In this document: positions 1 to 7,675 of the stretch, one piece after another
Layout: every line of letters starts with the position of its first letter
Position numbering within the stretch: position 1 is the stretch's first letter
Assembly: GCA_900766055.1 (NCBI GenBank)
Contig: CAAFTZ010000004.1
Location: 1 to 22,245, forward strand
DNA length: 22,245 nt
From: an uncultured Parasutterella sp.
GTDB lineage: Bacteria > Pseudomonadota > Gammaproteobacteria > Burkholderiales > Burkholderiaceae_F
Direction of reading: 5' to 3'
Translations under genes and position numbers: made by a program
Notes under the pieces: generated by a model
Database searches by the model: none
Told to the model about the DNA's origin: nothing
What the model saw: the letters and a program-made list of their open reading frames with translations, nothing else

Positions 1-665
1 ATCATGTAGAAGCCGGCATACGTTTTAGAAAGCTCAGGGGTCGGGTTTGATTCTTCAAGCTGCGACTCCAGGCGCTTTAAGACTTGCCCGACACAATCTG
101 CAACCGAAAGAATAGCAGCTAAATCTTCCCCTTCAGCCGATTCAATAAGACTTTCCAGTTGGTCGCGGTCAATTCGAACACCACGGGCTTGAAGAGATCC
201 CAGCGCCTTATCCAAAAGCACAACAATCTGCTTTTCGTCGTACTCAATTTTGCTGCGCGAGCGGTTGATTTTGTCCTTCAGATTGCTTTGTGTACTGTTA
301 AGGATGTTCCAAGTTTTTTTAGGAGCCGCGATTAAGTCTTTTTCCCATTCAAGGATTTGTTTTTGGCGTCCTCGGATGTCTCGACGGATATTTTTGACAA
401 CACCTAGAAGGGACATCACTTCATTGTTGAACATTTCTTCAAAACATTCTGTGCAGACTCTTCGGGTGGCCGGTTCCTGATAGACATAACGGCGAATAAA
501 GTTACGGCCCTGAGGATGAACTTCCTGAGCGATCAGTTCGACACCTTTTTCAAGTTTCGGACGAAGGCCTGACCAGGTTTTCTCAAAAGTCTGAGAATGA
601 AAAATAGCCCTTTCCATCGCCATGTAAAGAGGGTAAGTCACAATCATACGAACCGGTGCAAGCAT
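1..665 (-). CDS. Hypothetical coiled-coil protein, partial (N-terminal 221 residues)
   Basis: An open frame runs from an ATG at 665 leftward to the window edge without a stop, so only the N-terminal part is present. A GGAAG ribosome site lies about 10 bases upstream of the ATG. I do not recognise the family. The protein has a CxxC pair (Cys71, Cys74) in a short segment reading VCTECFEEM, followed by long, charged, helix-prone stretches around residues 85-150 that look like coiled coil. There is no signal peptide and no clear membrane segment. The CxxC could bind metal or be structural. It is transcribed away from the DUF362 gene's promoter region and appears to be its own unit. The frame is credible because it stays open for more than 220 codons with ordinary codon use for this window. 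Function unknown. Confidence 0.75.
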   Translation of the reverse strand, partial: MLAPVRMIVTYPLYMAMERAIFHSQTFEKTWSGLRPKLEKGVELIAQEVHPQGRNFIRRYVYQEPATRRVCTECFEEMFNNEVMSLLGVVKNIRRDIRGRQKQILEWEKDLIAAPKKTWNILNSTQSNLKDKINRSRSKIEYDEKQIVVLLDKALGSLQARGVRIDRDQLESLIESAEGEDLAAILSVADCVGQVLKRLESQLEESNPTPELSKTYAGFYM

Positions 666-868
666 TCTTAATATTCTTCCGTTAAAGCTTTAAATTAGTC
701 CATCGGGATTAATTTTCTTTATCTTAACTGATCGAGATCTTAAATTTCATTGCAGCACTACAAATCCGGCCGGATGTGAGGAATTAAAATGATTTTCTTC
801 GAGAGAAAAGAAGAAAACGACGGAGCCTATTAAGACACTAAGTCAGTTCCTGTAAGGGCTAAGGTGAA

Positions 869-894
869 GAAGGCTCCGAAAAATCGGAGCCTTC
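869..894 (-). terminator. Stem-loop terminator of the DUF362 gene
   Basis: A perfect 10-bp stem (GAAGGCTCCG at 869-878 with CGGAGCCTTC at 885-894) and a 6-base loop lies 23 bases past the stop codon of the 917-1900 gene. Read on the minus strand, the loop is T-rich, but the tract after the stem is short (TTCACC), so it is a good hairpin with a weak U tail. Confidence 0.6.
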
Positions 895-916
895 GAGAAG
901 CAACAATTAAAGTAAA

Positions 917-1900
917 TTAATCGATTTCAATCAGTTCATACTGAGTGTTTCCCATCTTGTGTTCAGCCATGGCCGTAAGTTGTCGCAGACCATGGCGGGA
1001 CTCCATTCTTTCTACTAAGTCGTGGTTGTCGCCATGGTGAGAGTAAACCAAATCTACACAAGCCTGGTCGATGGCGAGCAGGTCAGTAGAAGCCAAAATG
1101 CCGATATTGGCAATTGTCGGTTTGGCCGCTGCAACTCCAGCGCAGTCACAGTCTACGGACATGTTGCGCATGACGTTGATATAAGTGATTCTCTTGCCGA
1201 AGTGGTCAATAGTCGCTTTAGCAGAGTCAGCCATCAATTCCATTAGCTTTTCTTTTGCAGGCCACGCATTCCAATCTTCGGGCGGTTCGCCTTCAATTCC
1301 GTGCACCTGACGCTTGCCCACTTGCCCGGAGGCGCAGCCAATAGCAATGTTTTTCATTGACCCGCCGAAGCCACCCATAGCATGGCCCTTAAAGTGTGTC
1401 AGCACCAGCATGGAATCGTAGTTGACGATATTCTTGCCCATCGCAACTTCTTTCAGATGGAAGCCGCCGTTAACAGGCAGGTTAACGGAACCGTTCTCGT
1501 CCATGATGTCTACCGGGCAGAACGTCCACCCGTTAACCTTGATGGTCTCTCGGTGGCTTTCCGTTGTGTAGCGGTCGCCTTCGTAAAGTGTATTTGTTTC
1601 GACAATGTTGCTGTTTGGAATTGTCGCCTGAAGGGCTTGGACTAAATCACGGGGAAGGATATTCGGACCGTGCTTTTCGCCGGTGTGCAGTTTGATCGCA
1701 ACTTTGCCGTAAATTTCGCTGTTGACTAAGTTGTAAAGCTTGATGAGATGTTCAGCGTCAATAATCGGCGAGAAGAAGACTTTCGCCGCAGAGCCTTTGT
1801 ATTTGCCGGGTTCAACGCGCTTAGAACCGATAACAGGTGTGACGACAGAGGCATCAATCACTTTGCCGCAGCAGCAGGCATCAGTACAACAATCGCTCAC
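917..1900 (-). CDS. DUF362 domain-containing protein with cysteine-rich N-terminus
   Basis: This 327-residue protein belongs to the DUF362 family by its typical blocks: a HFKGHAMGGFGGSMKN segment (169-184) followed by IGCAS, and a late CDCAG segment (251-255) leading into a hydrophobic GILASTD stretch (267-273). DUF362 proteins are often iron-sulphur or redox-linked, but the reaction of most members is unknown. The start is GTG at 1900, set by an AAGGAG site 7-8 bases upstream. The first eleven residues carry five cysteines (4, 5, 9, 10, 11), a CC-x3-CCC pattern I do not associate with ordinary DUF362 members. It might bind a metal or cluster. No separate ferredoxin domain (CxxCxxCxxxCP) is present. 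The gene is followed by a hairpin at 869-894 and is divergent from the M20 peptidase operon. Family call is good; function unknown. Confidence 0.85.
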   Translation of the reverse strand: MSDCCTDACCCGKVIDASVVTPVIGSKRVEPGKYKGSAAKVFFSPIIDAEHLIKLYNLVNSEIYGKVAIKLHTGEKHGPNILPRDLVQALQATIPNSNIVETNTLYEGDRYTTESHRETIKVNGWTFCPVDIMDENGSVNLPVNGGFHLKEVAMGKNIVNYDSMLVLTHFKGHAMGGFGGSMKNIAIGCASGQVGKRQVHGIEGEPPEDWNAWPAKEKLMELMADSAKATIDHFGKRITYINVMRNMSVDCDCAGVAAAKPTIANIGILASTDLLAIDQACVDLVYSHHGDNHDLVERMESRHGLRQLTAMAEHKMGNTQYELIEID

Positions 1901-2167
1901 TTCTTTTCTCCTTATTCGCTAGAAAGTAACGCAGATATAACCTTCTAATATTAGAACGATTCAAAAGGAGCGGCTTGTCTATTTTTACGGCGTATCTGAG
2001 CCTAAAGATAGAGATGCCTGCTCATTTTTTGAAATCTAAAAGGAAAGGCTGTTGGTGAACTTAGAGAAAATCCATGAATCTCCAGCGCTGGGAGAAAACA
2101 CTTTCATCAAAAATGAGTTTCGAGGGGTAAAATTAAAGAAAAACTTAAAACCAAACTGAGGAGGATT

Positions 2168-3865
2168 ATGCGCATTCGTACACTCTCTTTATTAACCGTC
2201 TTGTCGGCTGTTTCCTTGTCTGCTATGGCGGCGGCTCCGACGGTAAGTCCGGAAGCTAAAAAAGCTGCCGACATGATCAACGCTGACGCTCCGATGCAGA
2301 AAATGCTGGCTGAGCTTACAAGTCCGCAAGGCCAAAAGTGGCGATTCAATACACAAATGGAAATCGTCCGCATTGCATCTCCGTCTCGATCTGAAATGAG
2401 ACGCCAGCAGGAACTGATGCGTCGATTCACAGAAGAATGGGGTTTCTCTCCGGCTCAGGTAATGACGCGTACCGACGGCATCATCAAAGGAGCCGGGCTT
2501 CAGAAAGTAGACGGGCTTCCGGTCTATAACGCCTGCGTCAGAATCCCCGGCACTTATTCTCAGCAAAAGGATGCCCAGTCATATAAAGGACAGTTTCCGA
2601 AGGTTCTCTTAGAAGGCCACATTGATACGGTCAATCCCGCGGAGCTGCCGCCGGCTTCTGCTCCCTTCGTGCCGGTTAAGCTTCAGAAAGCTTCTGACGC
2701 ATTGGTTAAGACAAAGGCAGAACTTTCCGCTTTACCGGATGAACTTCACTTCGATAAAGACGGAAAGATTATCGAAGACGCCAATTACAAAAAAGCCTAT
2801 CAGCGCTACAACGACTATGAAGACGCTTTGGCTCGCGGTGCCCTGAGAATCTACGTTCCTGGGTACAACGACGCGATGATCAACACGGCTGCCGTTATGC
2901 AGGCCGCTTACATGCTGAATAAATACAAGATCAAGCCGGTTTATGACATTTGGATTTGCGGAACAACCGGCGAAGAGGGCAAAGGCAACCTTTGCGGCAT
3001 GAAGCAGCTTTACGGTTACAACCAAGATACAGGCAAAGGCAATAATGCGCTGAACTTTGTTGCAAACTTCGGTGCAGACAGCACGCGCCCGGGTTCCGGA
3101 ACGGTGAATTACTTGGGTTCCTATCGTTTTGAAATTAAATACTCGGAACCTGCCGGAGTGAAGGTCGGCGCCAACCAGCCGTCCGCTTTAATGGCCATGA
3201 ACCGTGCCATTGAAATGATTTCCAATCTGAAGACACCCTATGATCTGGATAAAAAAGCAGAAAGAACCACGTACACCGTCGGTGTAGGTTCCTGCACACC
3301 GGCGCCGGAAGGCGAGCGAAGCAAAGAGTGCACGCTGCTCGTTGATATGAGAAGTCCGACACCCGGACCGCTGAAGGATATTCGAAGCAAGATTGAACCC
3401 GCTTTTGCCAAGGGGCTCCAACAGGAAAACGCCAAATATGGCCTGAAAGACGGAGATGCCAAGGCGGTGAGGATGGAACTCGTTTGGTTCGGCGACCGTC
3501 CGGCACATAAACGTAAGAACTACGACGATCCTGCTATGCAGGCATTCTGGCAGTCAGCGCGCACTGTTGGAATAGATATTCGAGAAAAGCTCAACGAAAG
3601 AGCCGCATCGCTGAACGATAACGTTCCGGCTGCTGTAGGCGTTCCGACAGTGAACTTTAACGTCGGCACGAACGCCGGCGGTGGCGGCGGACATGCCTGG
3701 TATGAATGGGGCATTCCCGGAAACGGTCAGGATGAAGGCAAACGCGTTTATCGAATGATTCTGATGGGCCTCATGGCAGCCGGATACCACACCTCCGACG
3801 GTAAAGTCGTTCCGCCGCTGGTGTCGCCTGAAGGTAAGCGCACAACCGAAGAGCTGTATAAATAA
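2168..3865 (+). CDS. Exported M20-family metallopeptidase with degenerate lid domain
   Basis: A 565-residue secreted zinc peptidase or amidohydrolase of the M20 family. A signal peptide occupies residues 1-22 (cut near SAMA-AAP), so it should act in the periplasm. All five expected metal ligands are visible: His151 and Asp153 (GHIDTV), Asp235 (YNDA), Glu269/Glu270 (TTGEE, catalytic Glu plus ligand), Asp304 (GADSTRPG) and His509 (GGHAW). Between His151 and Asp235 there is a charged helical insertion of about 65 residues. The lid region (about 318-430) keeps the fold's frame (RAIEMI, LLVDMRS) but reads SEPAGVKVGAN where related enzymes have a GPGGHS motif, and lacks the TSVNSI-type asparagine motif. 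An AGGAGG site precedes the ATG. A second gene encoding a lid domain follows 11 bases later. Substrate unknown, probably a peptide or acylated amino acid. Confidence 0.9.
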   Translation: MRIRTLSLLTVLSAVSLSAMAAAPTVSPEAKKAADMINADAPMQKMLAELTSPQGQKWRFNTQMEIVRIASPSRSEMRRQQELMRRFTEEWGFSPAQVMTRTDGIIKGAGLQKVDGLPVYNACVRIPGTYSQQKDAQSYKGQFPKVLLEGHIDTVNPAELPPASAPFVPVKLQKASDALVKTKAELSALPDELHFDKDGKIIEDANYKKAYQRYNDYEDALARGALRIYVPGYNDAMINTAAVMQAAYMLNKYKIKPVYDIWICGTTGEEGKGNLCGMKQLYGYNQDTGKGNNALNFVANFGADSTRPGSGTVNYLGSYRFEIKYSEPAGVKVGANQPSALMAMNRAIEMISNLKTPYDLDKKAERTTYTVGVGSCTPAPEGERSKECTLLVDMRSPTPGPLKDIRSKIEPAFAKGLQQENAKYGLKDGDAKAVRMELVWFGDRPAHKRKNYDDPAMQAFWQSARTVGIDIREKLNERAASLNDNVPAAVGVPTVNFNVGTNAGGGGGHAWYEWGIPGNGQDEGKRVYRMILMGLMAAGYHTSDGKVVPPLVSPEGKRTTEELYK

Positions 3866-3876
3866 GGAGGGAAGAC

Positions 3877-4278
3877 ATGAATAAATTATTAGCAGCGTTG
3901 GTTTGCGCCTTTGCAGCCTCAGCAGTTTCTGCGGCAACTTATGAAGTCTCTATTACGGGTCCCGGCGGTCATTCCAACGGCAGTTACGGCAACACGAATG
4001 CCGTTCACGCAGGAAGCCGTGCTGTTCTCGAGTTGGAAAAGGCACTTCCTTGTGCCGTCGTTACCGACTTCAAGGGCGGGGCAACAGTGAATGCGATTGC
4101 CGGTGACGCAGCTTTTAAAGTGAACACGGCGATGTGCAAGACACCCGAAGCCGACAATAAGGCTTTGATCGAAAAAGCGGTCAAAGCCGGAGTCGATAAA
4201 GAAAACGCTTTCAGGGGCCTAAAGGCCGGTGACTTAGTGAAAGGATTCCCTGCTGAAATTCAATTCAAGGTTCAATAA
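3877..4278 (+). CDS. Secreted stand-alone M20 lid (dimerisation) domain protein
   Basis: A 133-residue protein with a signal peptide (residues 1-19, cut at VSA-A), then a single domain matching the M20 peptidase dimerisation/lid domain. It has GPGGHSNG at 28-35 with His32, then an NAVHAGSRA helix, and GGATVNAIAGD at 67-77 with Asn72. In M20 enzymes the lid histidine and asparagine reach into the active site to bind substrate and stabilise the transition state, usually from the partner subunit. No metal-binding catalytic domain is present, so it cannot be a peptidase by itself. Cys59 and Cys87 could form a disulphide after export. The gene starts 11 bases after the upstream peptidase with its own GGAGGG site, so both should be co-transcribed and co-secreted. 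I infer that it completes the active site of the upstream enzyme in trans; an inhibitor or binding role is the alternative. Confidence 0.85.
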   Translation: MNKLLAALVCAFAASAVSAATYEVSITGPGGHSNGSYGNTNAVHAGSRAVLELEKALPCAVVTDFKGGATVNAIAGDAAFKVNTAMCKTPEADNKALIEKAVKAGVDKENAFRGLKAGDLVKGFPAEIQFKVQ

Positions 4279-4295
4279 TCAAAAGGTTAGAAGTC

Positions 4296-4326
4296 AGTTC
4301 AGTCCGGTTGACAATCGGACTGAACT
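4296..4326 (+). terminator. Stem-loop after the M20 operon
   Basis: A perfect 11-bp stem (AGTTCAGTCCG at 4296-4306 with its complement at 4316-4326) and a 9-base loop sits 18 bases past the stop of the lid-domain gene. No T run follows on the plus strand, so it may end transcription poorly or protect the 3' end of the message. Confidence 0.5.
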
Positions 4327-4516
4327 AAAGCCGATATAACTTTCCTATTCTGATCCAACTAAACAAACTGAAAGTTATAAGAACTCTTCCACGTCATAAA
4401 CATTGTTATTCCCTATACAAGGGACGTAGATTCAATGGTTACCCTTAATGTATTGCATGTCTTTACATATAGCAATAAATTTAAACAATTAGGGAACTTT
4501 TAAACCTCGAATAACT

Positions 4517-5395
4517 ATGACTGCGCCAATCAATTCAACATCTTTTAAACCTGTAAAAACCTTCCTTGTCAAGAATAAAAAAGATTTTTCCGAAGGTTGG
4601 GTCCAACAGGTTATTTATGAAAATCCTGGACTACTAGGAATTGGTAATGGAATATCGGCTAAGGATAAAGAGCGCCGGCAGCAGACAGGAGGAAGGCTAG
4701 ACCTACTTTTAGAAGATAGCGAAGCTGAAACTCGTTATGAGGTTGAAGTACAGTTGGGTTCGACAGACGAGTCTCACATCATTCGCACCATTGAATACTG
4801 GGACATCGAAAGAAAGCGGCATCCAGAATTTGAGCATATCGCAGTAATAGTTGCCGAAGATATTACATCCCGCTTTTTTAATGTGATATCGCTATTTAAC
4901 TCAGCTATTCCTTTAATTGCATTGAAACTGACAGCTATTGAAAACCCAGATGGAACAGTTGGCCTTCTCTTTACAAGAGTATTGGATCTGGTGAGGAAAG
5001 AGCCTGAAGAGGAGCCGGGAGCTACAGAAGTAGTTGGTCGAAATTATTGGAAAAACAAGACATGTGATGAGGTTCTTGAGGGTATTGATCAGATAGTCAA
5101 TGGTATAAAAACTTTTGAGCCTAGAGCTCAATTAAGTTATAACCAAAGCTATTGCGGAATATGGGTTAATGGAGCTGCAGATAATTTTATAAAATTTTAT
5201 ATCCGGAAAAGATTTTTTTATGCAGACATTCGTCTTGAAAGAACCACGGCAATAGATGAGTTGCTCGACAATACCGAGCTTAAATATAGTTATTTACAAA
5301 TAAGCGGCCGCTATAGGCTAACGCTTGAGGGCGTTGTTAACGAACAGTCCCTAAAAATTATTGAAGCTCTCTGCAAGCAAGCATACGAAAATTAG
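4517..5395 (+). CDS. PD-(D/E)XK-type nuclease-like protein
   Basis: A 292-residue cytoplasmic protein that I cannot assign to a named family. The N-terminal half has the layout of a PD-(D/E)XK nuclease fold: a helix with Glu34 (YENPGLLG), then Asp62 in GGRLDLLLED, then Glu75, Glu77 and Gln79 in YEVEVQ, followed by a conserved-looking helix (IIRTIEYWD). Gln replaces the usual Lys, as in some members of the superfamily. The C-terminal part (about 205-290, NFIKFYIRKRFFYADIRL) forms a separate alpha/beta domain, possibly a DNA- or nucleotide-binding one. The ribosome site is weak; the ATG at 4517 is the first good start in a long open frame. The gene is clearly more AT-rich than the M20 operon before it and queC after it, suggesting horizontal transfer with the next gene. 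Nuclease activity is inferred from four residues only. Confidence 0.65.
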   Translation: MTAPINSTSFKPVKTFLVKNKKDFSEGWVQQVIYENPGLLGIGNGISAKDKERRQQTGGRLDLLLEDSEAETRYEVEVQLGSTDESHIIRTIEYWDIERKRHPEFEHIAVIVAEDITSRFFNVISLFNSAIPLIALKLTAIENPDGTVGLLFTRVLDLVRKEPEEEPGATEVVGRNYWKNKTCDEVLEGIDQIVNGIKTFEPRAQLSYNQSYCGIWVNGAADNFIKFYIRKRFFYADIRLERTTAIDELLDNTELKYSYLQISGRYRLTLEGVVNEQSLKIIEALCKQAYEN

Positions 5396-5415
5396 AAATT
5401 TTAGATGTAAAAGCT

Positions 5416-5436
5416 GGTTCACCTAAAAGGTGAACC
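5416..5436. terminator. Perfect hairpin between the two nuclease-like genes
   Basis: GGTTCACCT at 5416-5424 pairs perfectly with 5428-5436 around a 3-base loop, 20 bases past the first gene's stop. There is no T run on the plus strand. It may be a terminator, an RNA processing signal or an operator for the second gene. Confidence 0.4.
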
Positions 5437-5531
5437 CATAAAGATATTAATTGTTGAGATGAGAGCTTAAAAATTTTTACTTTTATTTTCGCCCCCTAAC
5501 TTCTTCTTTACTCGGAAAAAACAATCTAGTT

Positions 5532-6875
5532 ATGTCCAAATTTATTAGTACTGATAGGAAAGACTTTTTCGTAAACCTTTTGAAAAAGACAGTCCGTTTA
5601 GATATTGCTTCAGCCTTTGTTTCTGACTGTGACTTATGGAAGGAGATTTTAAAAAGTTCAAATGATGAAGATTTGGAGGTCAGATTAATCGCAGGTGTTG
5701 ACGGCGCAATTTCCGATCCACGGGTAATCGGCACAAAAAATCCTAAAATCGCGGTGAAAGTTCATAATAAAGTTGAAGGGGGAATATTTCATCCCAAGCT
5801 CTATATTTTTTATACGAAATTTGGCGATATAGAAGTTCTTGTAGGTAGCGCGAATTTTACTGATGGTGGGTTTTTACATAATGATGAAATTCTGTTGCAT
5901 ATAAAAGAAGACCAGAAGGTTATCAAACAGTGCATAAATTATTTTGAGGAACGTTGGGATCCTTACAATTCACGCGACATTACTCCTGAAGAATTAGAAA
6001 TTTACACACAAAAATATAAGAATCGGAAGAAACAGAGTCAGTCAACAGAAAAAGTACCTGAAGTCTTAAAAGAGGTTAGGAAAAAGGTTTTAGAAGAATT
6101 AAAAACTGTGCCTGCGGATGGAAGTTTTCTCGAGTACTGTTCTCTTTTATACCAAGCCGTAGACCTTAAATATAGCTGGTTAGTTGATCCTGAAAATGAA
6201 ACCTTATCAAGTAGGGTAACGGAAGACAGGTTATTCATCTTACTGGATACTCTCGAAGAGTGTCATGGATTGTTAACCCAGTTTAAAAAATCTTATACGC
6301 CAAAGGATGTTCATAAAATTTTCGGTTCCTCTAATCCCTATGCATTCCTTGGCAACAGTAGCCGAAGTTTTTTAAACACAGAATTTCAAGAGGACACTGA
6401 GTTAGCAAAGCGATTGAGATATCTTTTGGTAGAATTTTCAAAAAAAAGATTCCAAAAGAACCTAACTGCTAAAGTTGAGACAGTTCACGAGATTTTAGAT
6501 TCCATCACTCCTCCTAAAATCGGTGTTGCTTGGGGAAGCAGATTATTAGCAATAGCAAGGCCCGACCTAGCTATTTCATACAACTCAGCATCTAGAGATT
6601 TGCTGGATAAGATTGTAGGTTGCAAGAGTGCGAAAGGAAATAAAGAAAAGAAGAAGAGTAATTACTTAAAAATTCTTCAGTGGCTTTGGAAGCAGGATTG
6701 GTATAAAAACAAGCCCAAAGAATTGTCTCCTATCCAAGAGAGGATTTGGAATAATCGAGCGGCCCTGATCGACGTCTTGGTTTATGATCTTCACTTGGCA
6801 GAAAGTGAGAAAGGTCCAGAACTGAAAAAACTTGAAGGAAAAATTTTGCAGTTCTTCGGATGCCAACTTTTTTGA
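5532..6875 (+). CDS. PLD-family nuclease-like protein with a C-terminal domain of unknown function
   Basis: A 447-residue protein. The N-terminal domain (about 1-145) is a phospholipase-D-type nuclease fold with one HKD-like motif: His87 and Lys89 in FHPKLYIF, then GSANFTDGG (105-113) and a following Asn117/Glu119. A single motif copy implies an active site built by a dimer, as in Nuc and BfiI. Residues 150-195 are highly charged and helical. The rest (200-447) is not recognised. It includes a segment WGSRLLAIARPDL (334-346) that resembles helix-hairpin-type segments seen in restriction-related proteins; that is only a resemblance. There is no signal peptide. The gene lies 136 bases after the PD-(D/E)XK-like gene in the same AT-rich stretch, so the two may form one defence or DNA-processing module. 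The start ATG has only a weak ribosome site. Confidence 0.75.
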   Translation: MSKFISTDRKDFFVNLLKKTVRLDIASAFVSDCDLWKEILKSSNDEDLEVRLIAGVDGAISDPRVIGTKNPKIAVKVHNKVEGGIFHPKLYIFYTKFGDIEVLVGSANFTDGGFLHNDEILLHIKEDQKVIKQCINYFEERWDPYNSRDITPEELEIYTQKYKNRKKQSQSTEKVPEVLKEVRKKVLEELKTVPADGSFLEYCSLLYQAVDLKYSWLVDPENETLSSRVTEDRLFILLDTLEECHGLLTQFKKSYTPKDVHKIFGSSNPYAFLGNSSRSFLNTEFQEDTELAKRLRYLLVEFSKKRFQKNLTAKVETVHEILDSITPPKIGVAWGSRLLAIARPDLAISYNSASRDLLDKIVGCKSAKGNKEKKKSNYLKILQWLWKQDWYKNKPKELSPIQERIWNNRAALIDVLVYDLHLAESEKGPELKKLEGKILQFFGCQLF

Positions 6876-6979
6876 TTGTCACTGACTTATTTCTTTCCAT
6901 TTAGAAAACAATGGTTTTTTCCGTTTCCACCTCACATACTAAAATACGAAAAGCCCATTAATTGAGTAGAGGAAAAACG

Positions 6980-7675
6980 GTGAAAGCCATTGTTCTCAGC
7001 AGCGGCGGCGTTGACAGCACTACATGTCTTGCCATGGCCGTCCATGAATTAGGCAAAGAAAACGTCGTTACTCTGTCCTTTGAATACGGTCAGAGACATT
7101 CCAAAGAATTGGAAAGCGCCCAGAAGGTCGCGGATTATTACGGTGTCAGACACGTTGTCTTTAATCTGACTCAGATCTTTTCTTTCAGCAATTGCTCTCT
7201 TTTATCGACCAGCACGGAAAAACCTGTCCATGAAAGTTATGCCGATCAGATTGCTAAAAACGGAGAGGGCAAGGTTTCGACGTACGTTCCGTTTAGAAAT
7301 GGCTTAATGCTTTCAGCCGGAGCCGCTTTGGCTCAGTCCTTGTTCCCGGAAGAAAAATGCGAAATTTGGATTGGAGCTCATGCTGATGATGCGGCAGGTA
7401 ATGCTTATGCCGACTGTTCTGTAGGTTTTAATAATGCGATGAATGAGGCGATCAGTATCGGGACCTACGGACTTGTTTCTCTTCGCGCTCCTCTGAACCG
7501 CTGGAATAAAGCGCAGGTTGTTGCCGAAGGTTTGAAGCTGAAAGTTCCTTATGAATTGACTTGGTCATGTTATGACGGCGGAGAAAAAGCCTGCGGGGAA
7601 TGCGGCACCTGTATTGACCGCAAAGCCGCCTTTGAAGCTAACGGCGTTAAAGATCCGATTGATTATTTGAAATGA
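6980..7675 (+). CDS. queC: 7-cyano-7-deazaguanine synthase QueC
   Basis: QueC converts 7-carboxy-7-deazaguanine to preQ0 with ATP and ammonia, in the cytosolic queuosine (tRNA wobble base) pathway. The ATP-binding PP-loop SGGVDST is at residues 8-14. The zinc-binding cysteines are Cys197, Cys205, Cys208 and Cys211 (CYDGGEKACGECGTC). HADDAAGNAYADC and the FRNGLML block are also typical. I choose the GTG at 6980 because a GAGG site ends 7 bases upstream and the resulting MKAIVLSSGG matches how the family starts; a TTG at 6962 is in frame but poorly placed. Length is 231 residues, normal for QueC. Its stop overlaps the ATG of the EamA transporter by 4 bases, so the two are translated together. 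No other queuosine genes and no preQ1 riboswitch were seen nearby. Confidence 0.93.
   Translation: MKAIVLSSGGVDSTTCLAMAVHELGKENVVTLSFEYGQRHSKELESAQKVADYYGVRHVVFNLTQIFSFSNCSLLSTSTEKPVHESYADQIAKNGEGKVSTYVPFRNGLMLSAGAALAQSLFPEEKCEIWIGAHADDAAGNAYADCSVGFNNAMNEAISIGTYGLVSLRAPLNRWNKAQVVAEGLKLKVPYELTWSCYDGGEKACGECGTCIDRKAAFEANGVKDPIDYLK

Noticed and set aside
793..817. TTTTCTTC/GAAGAAAA inverted repeat
   Set aside because: Very low complexity purine/pyrimidine sequence; the stem would be weak and it is not placed at a gene end.
2107..2566. Overlapping minus-strand open frames inside the M20 gene
   Set aside because: They are antisense shadows of a well-supported gene with signal peptide and catalytic motifs.
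6876..6979. Possible preQ1 riboswitch upstream of queC
   Set aside because: The leader is short and no preQ1-type pseudoknot or C-rich loop could be seen.
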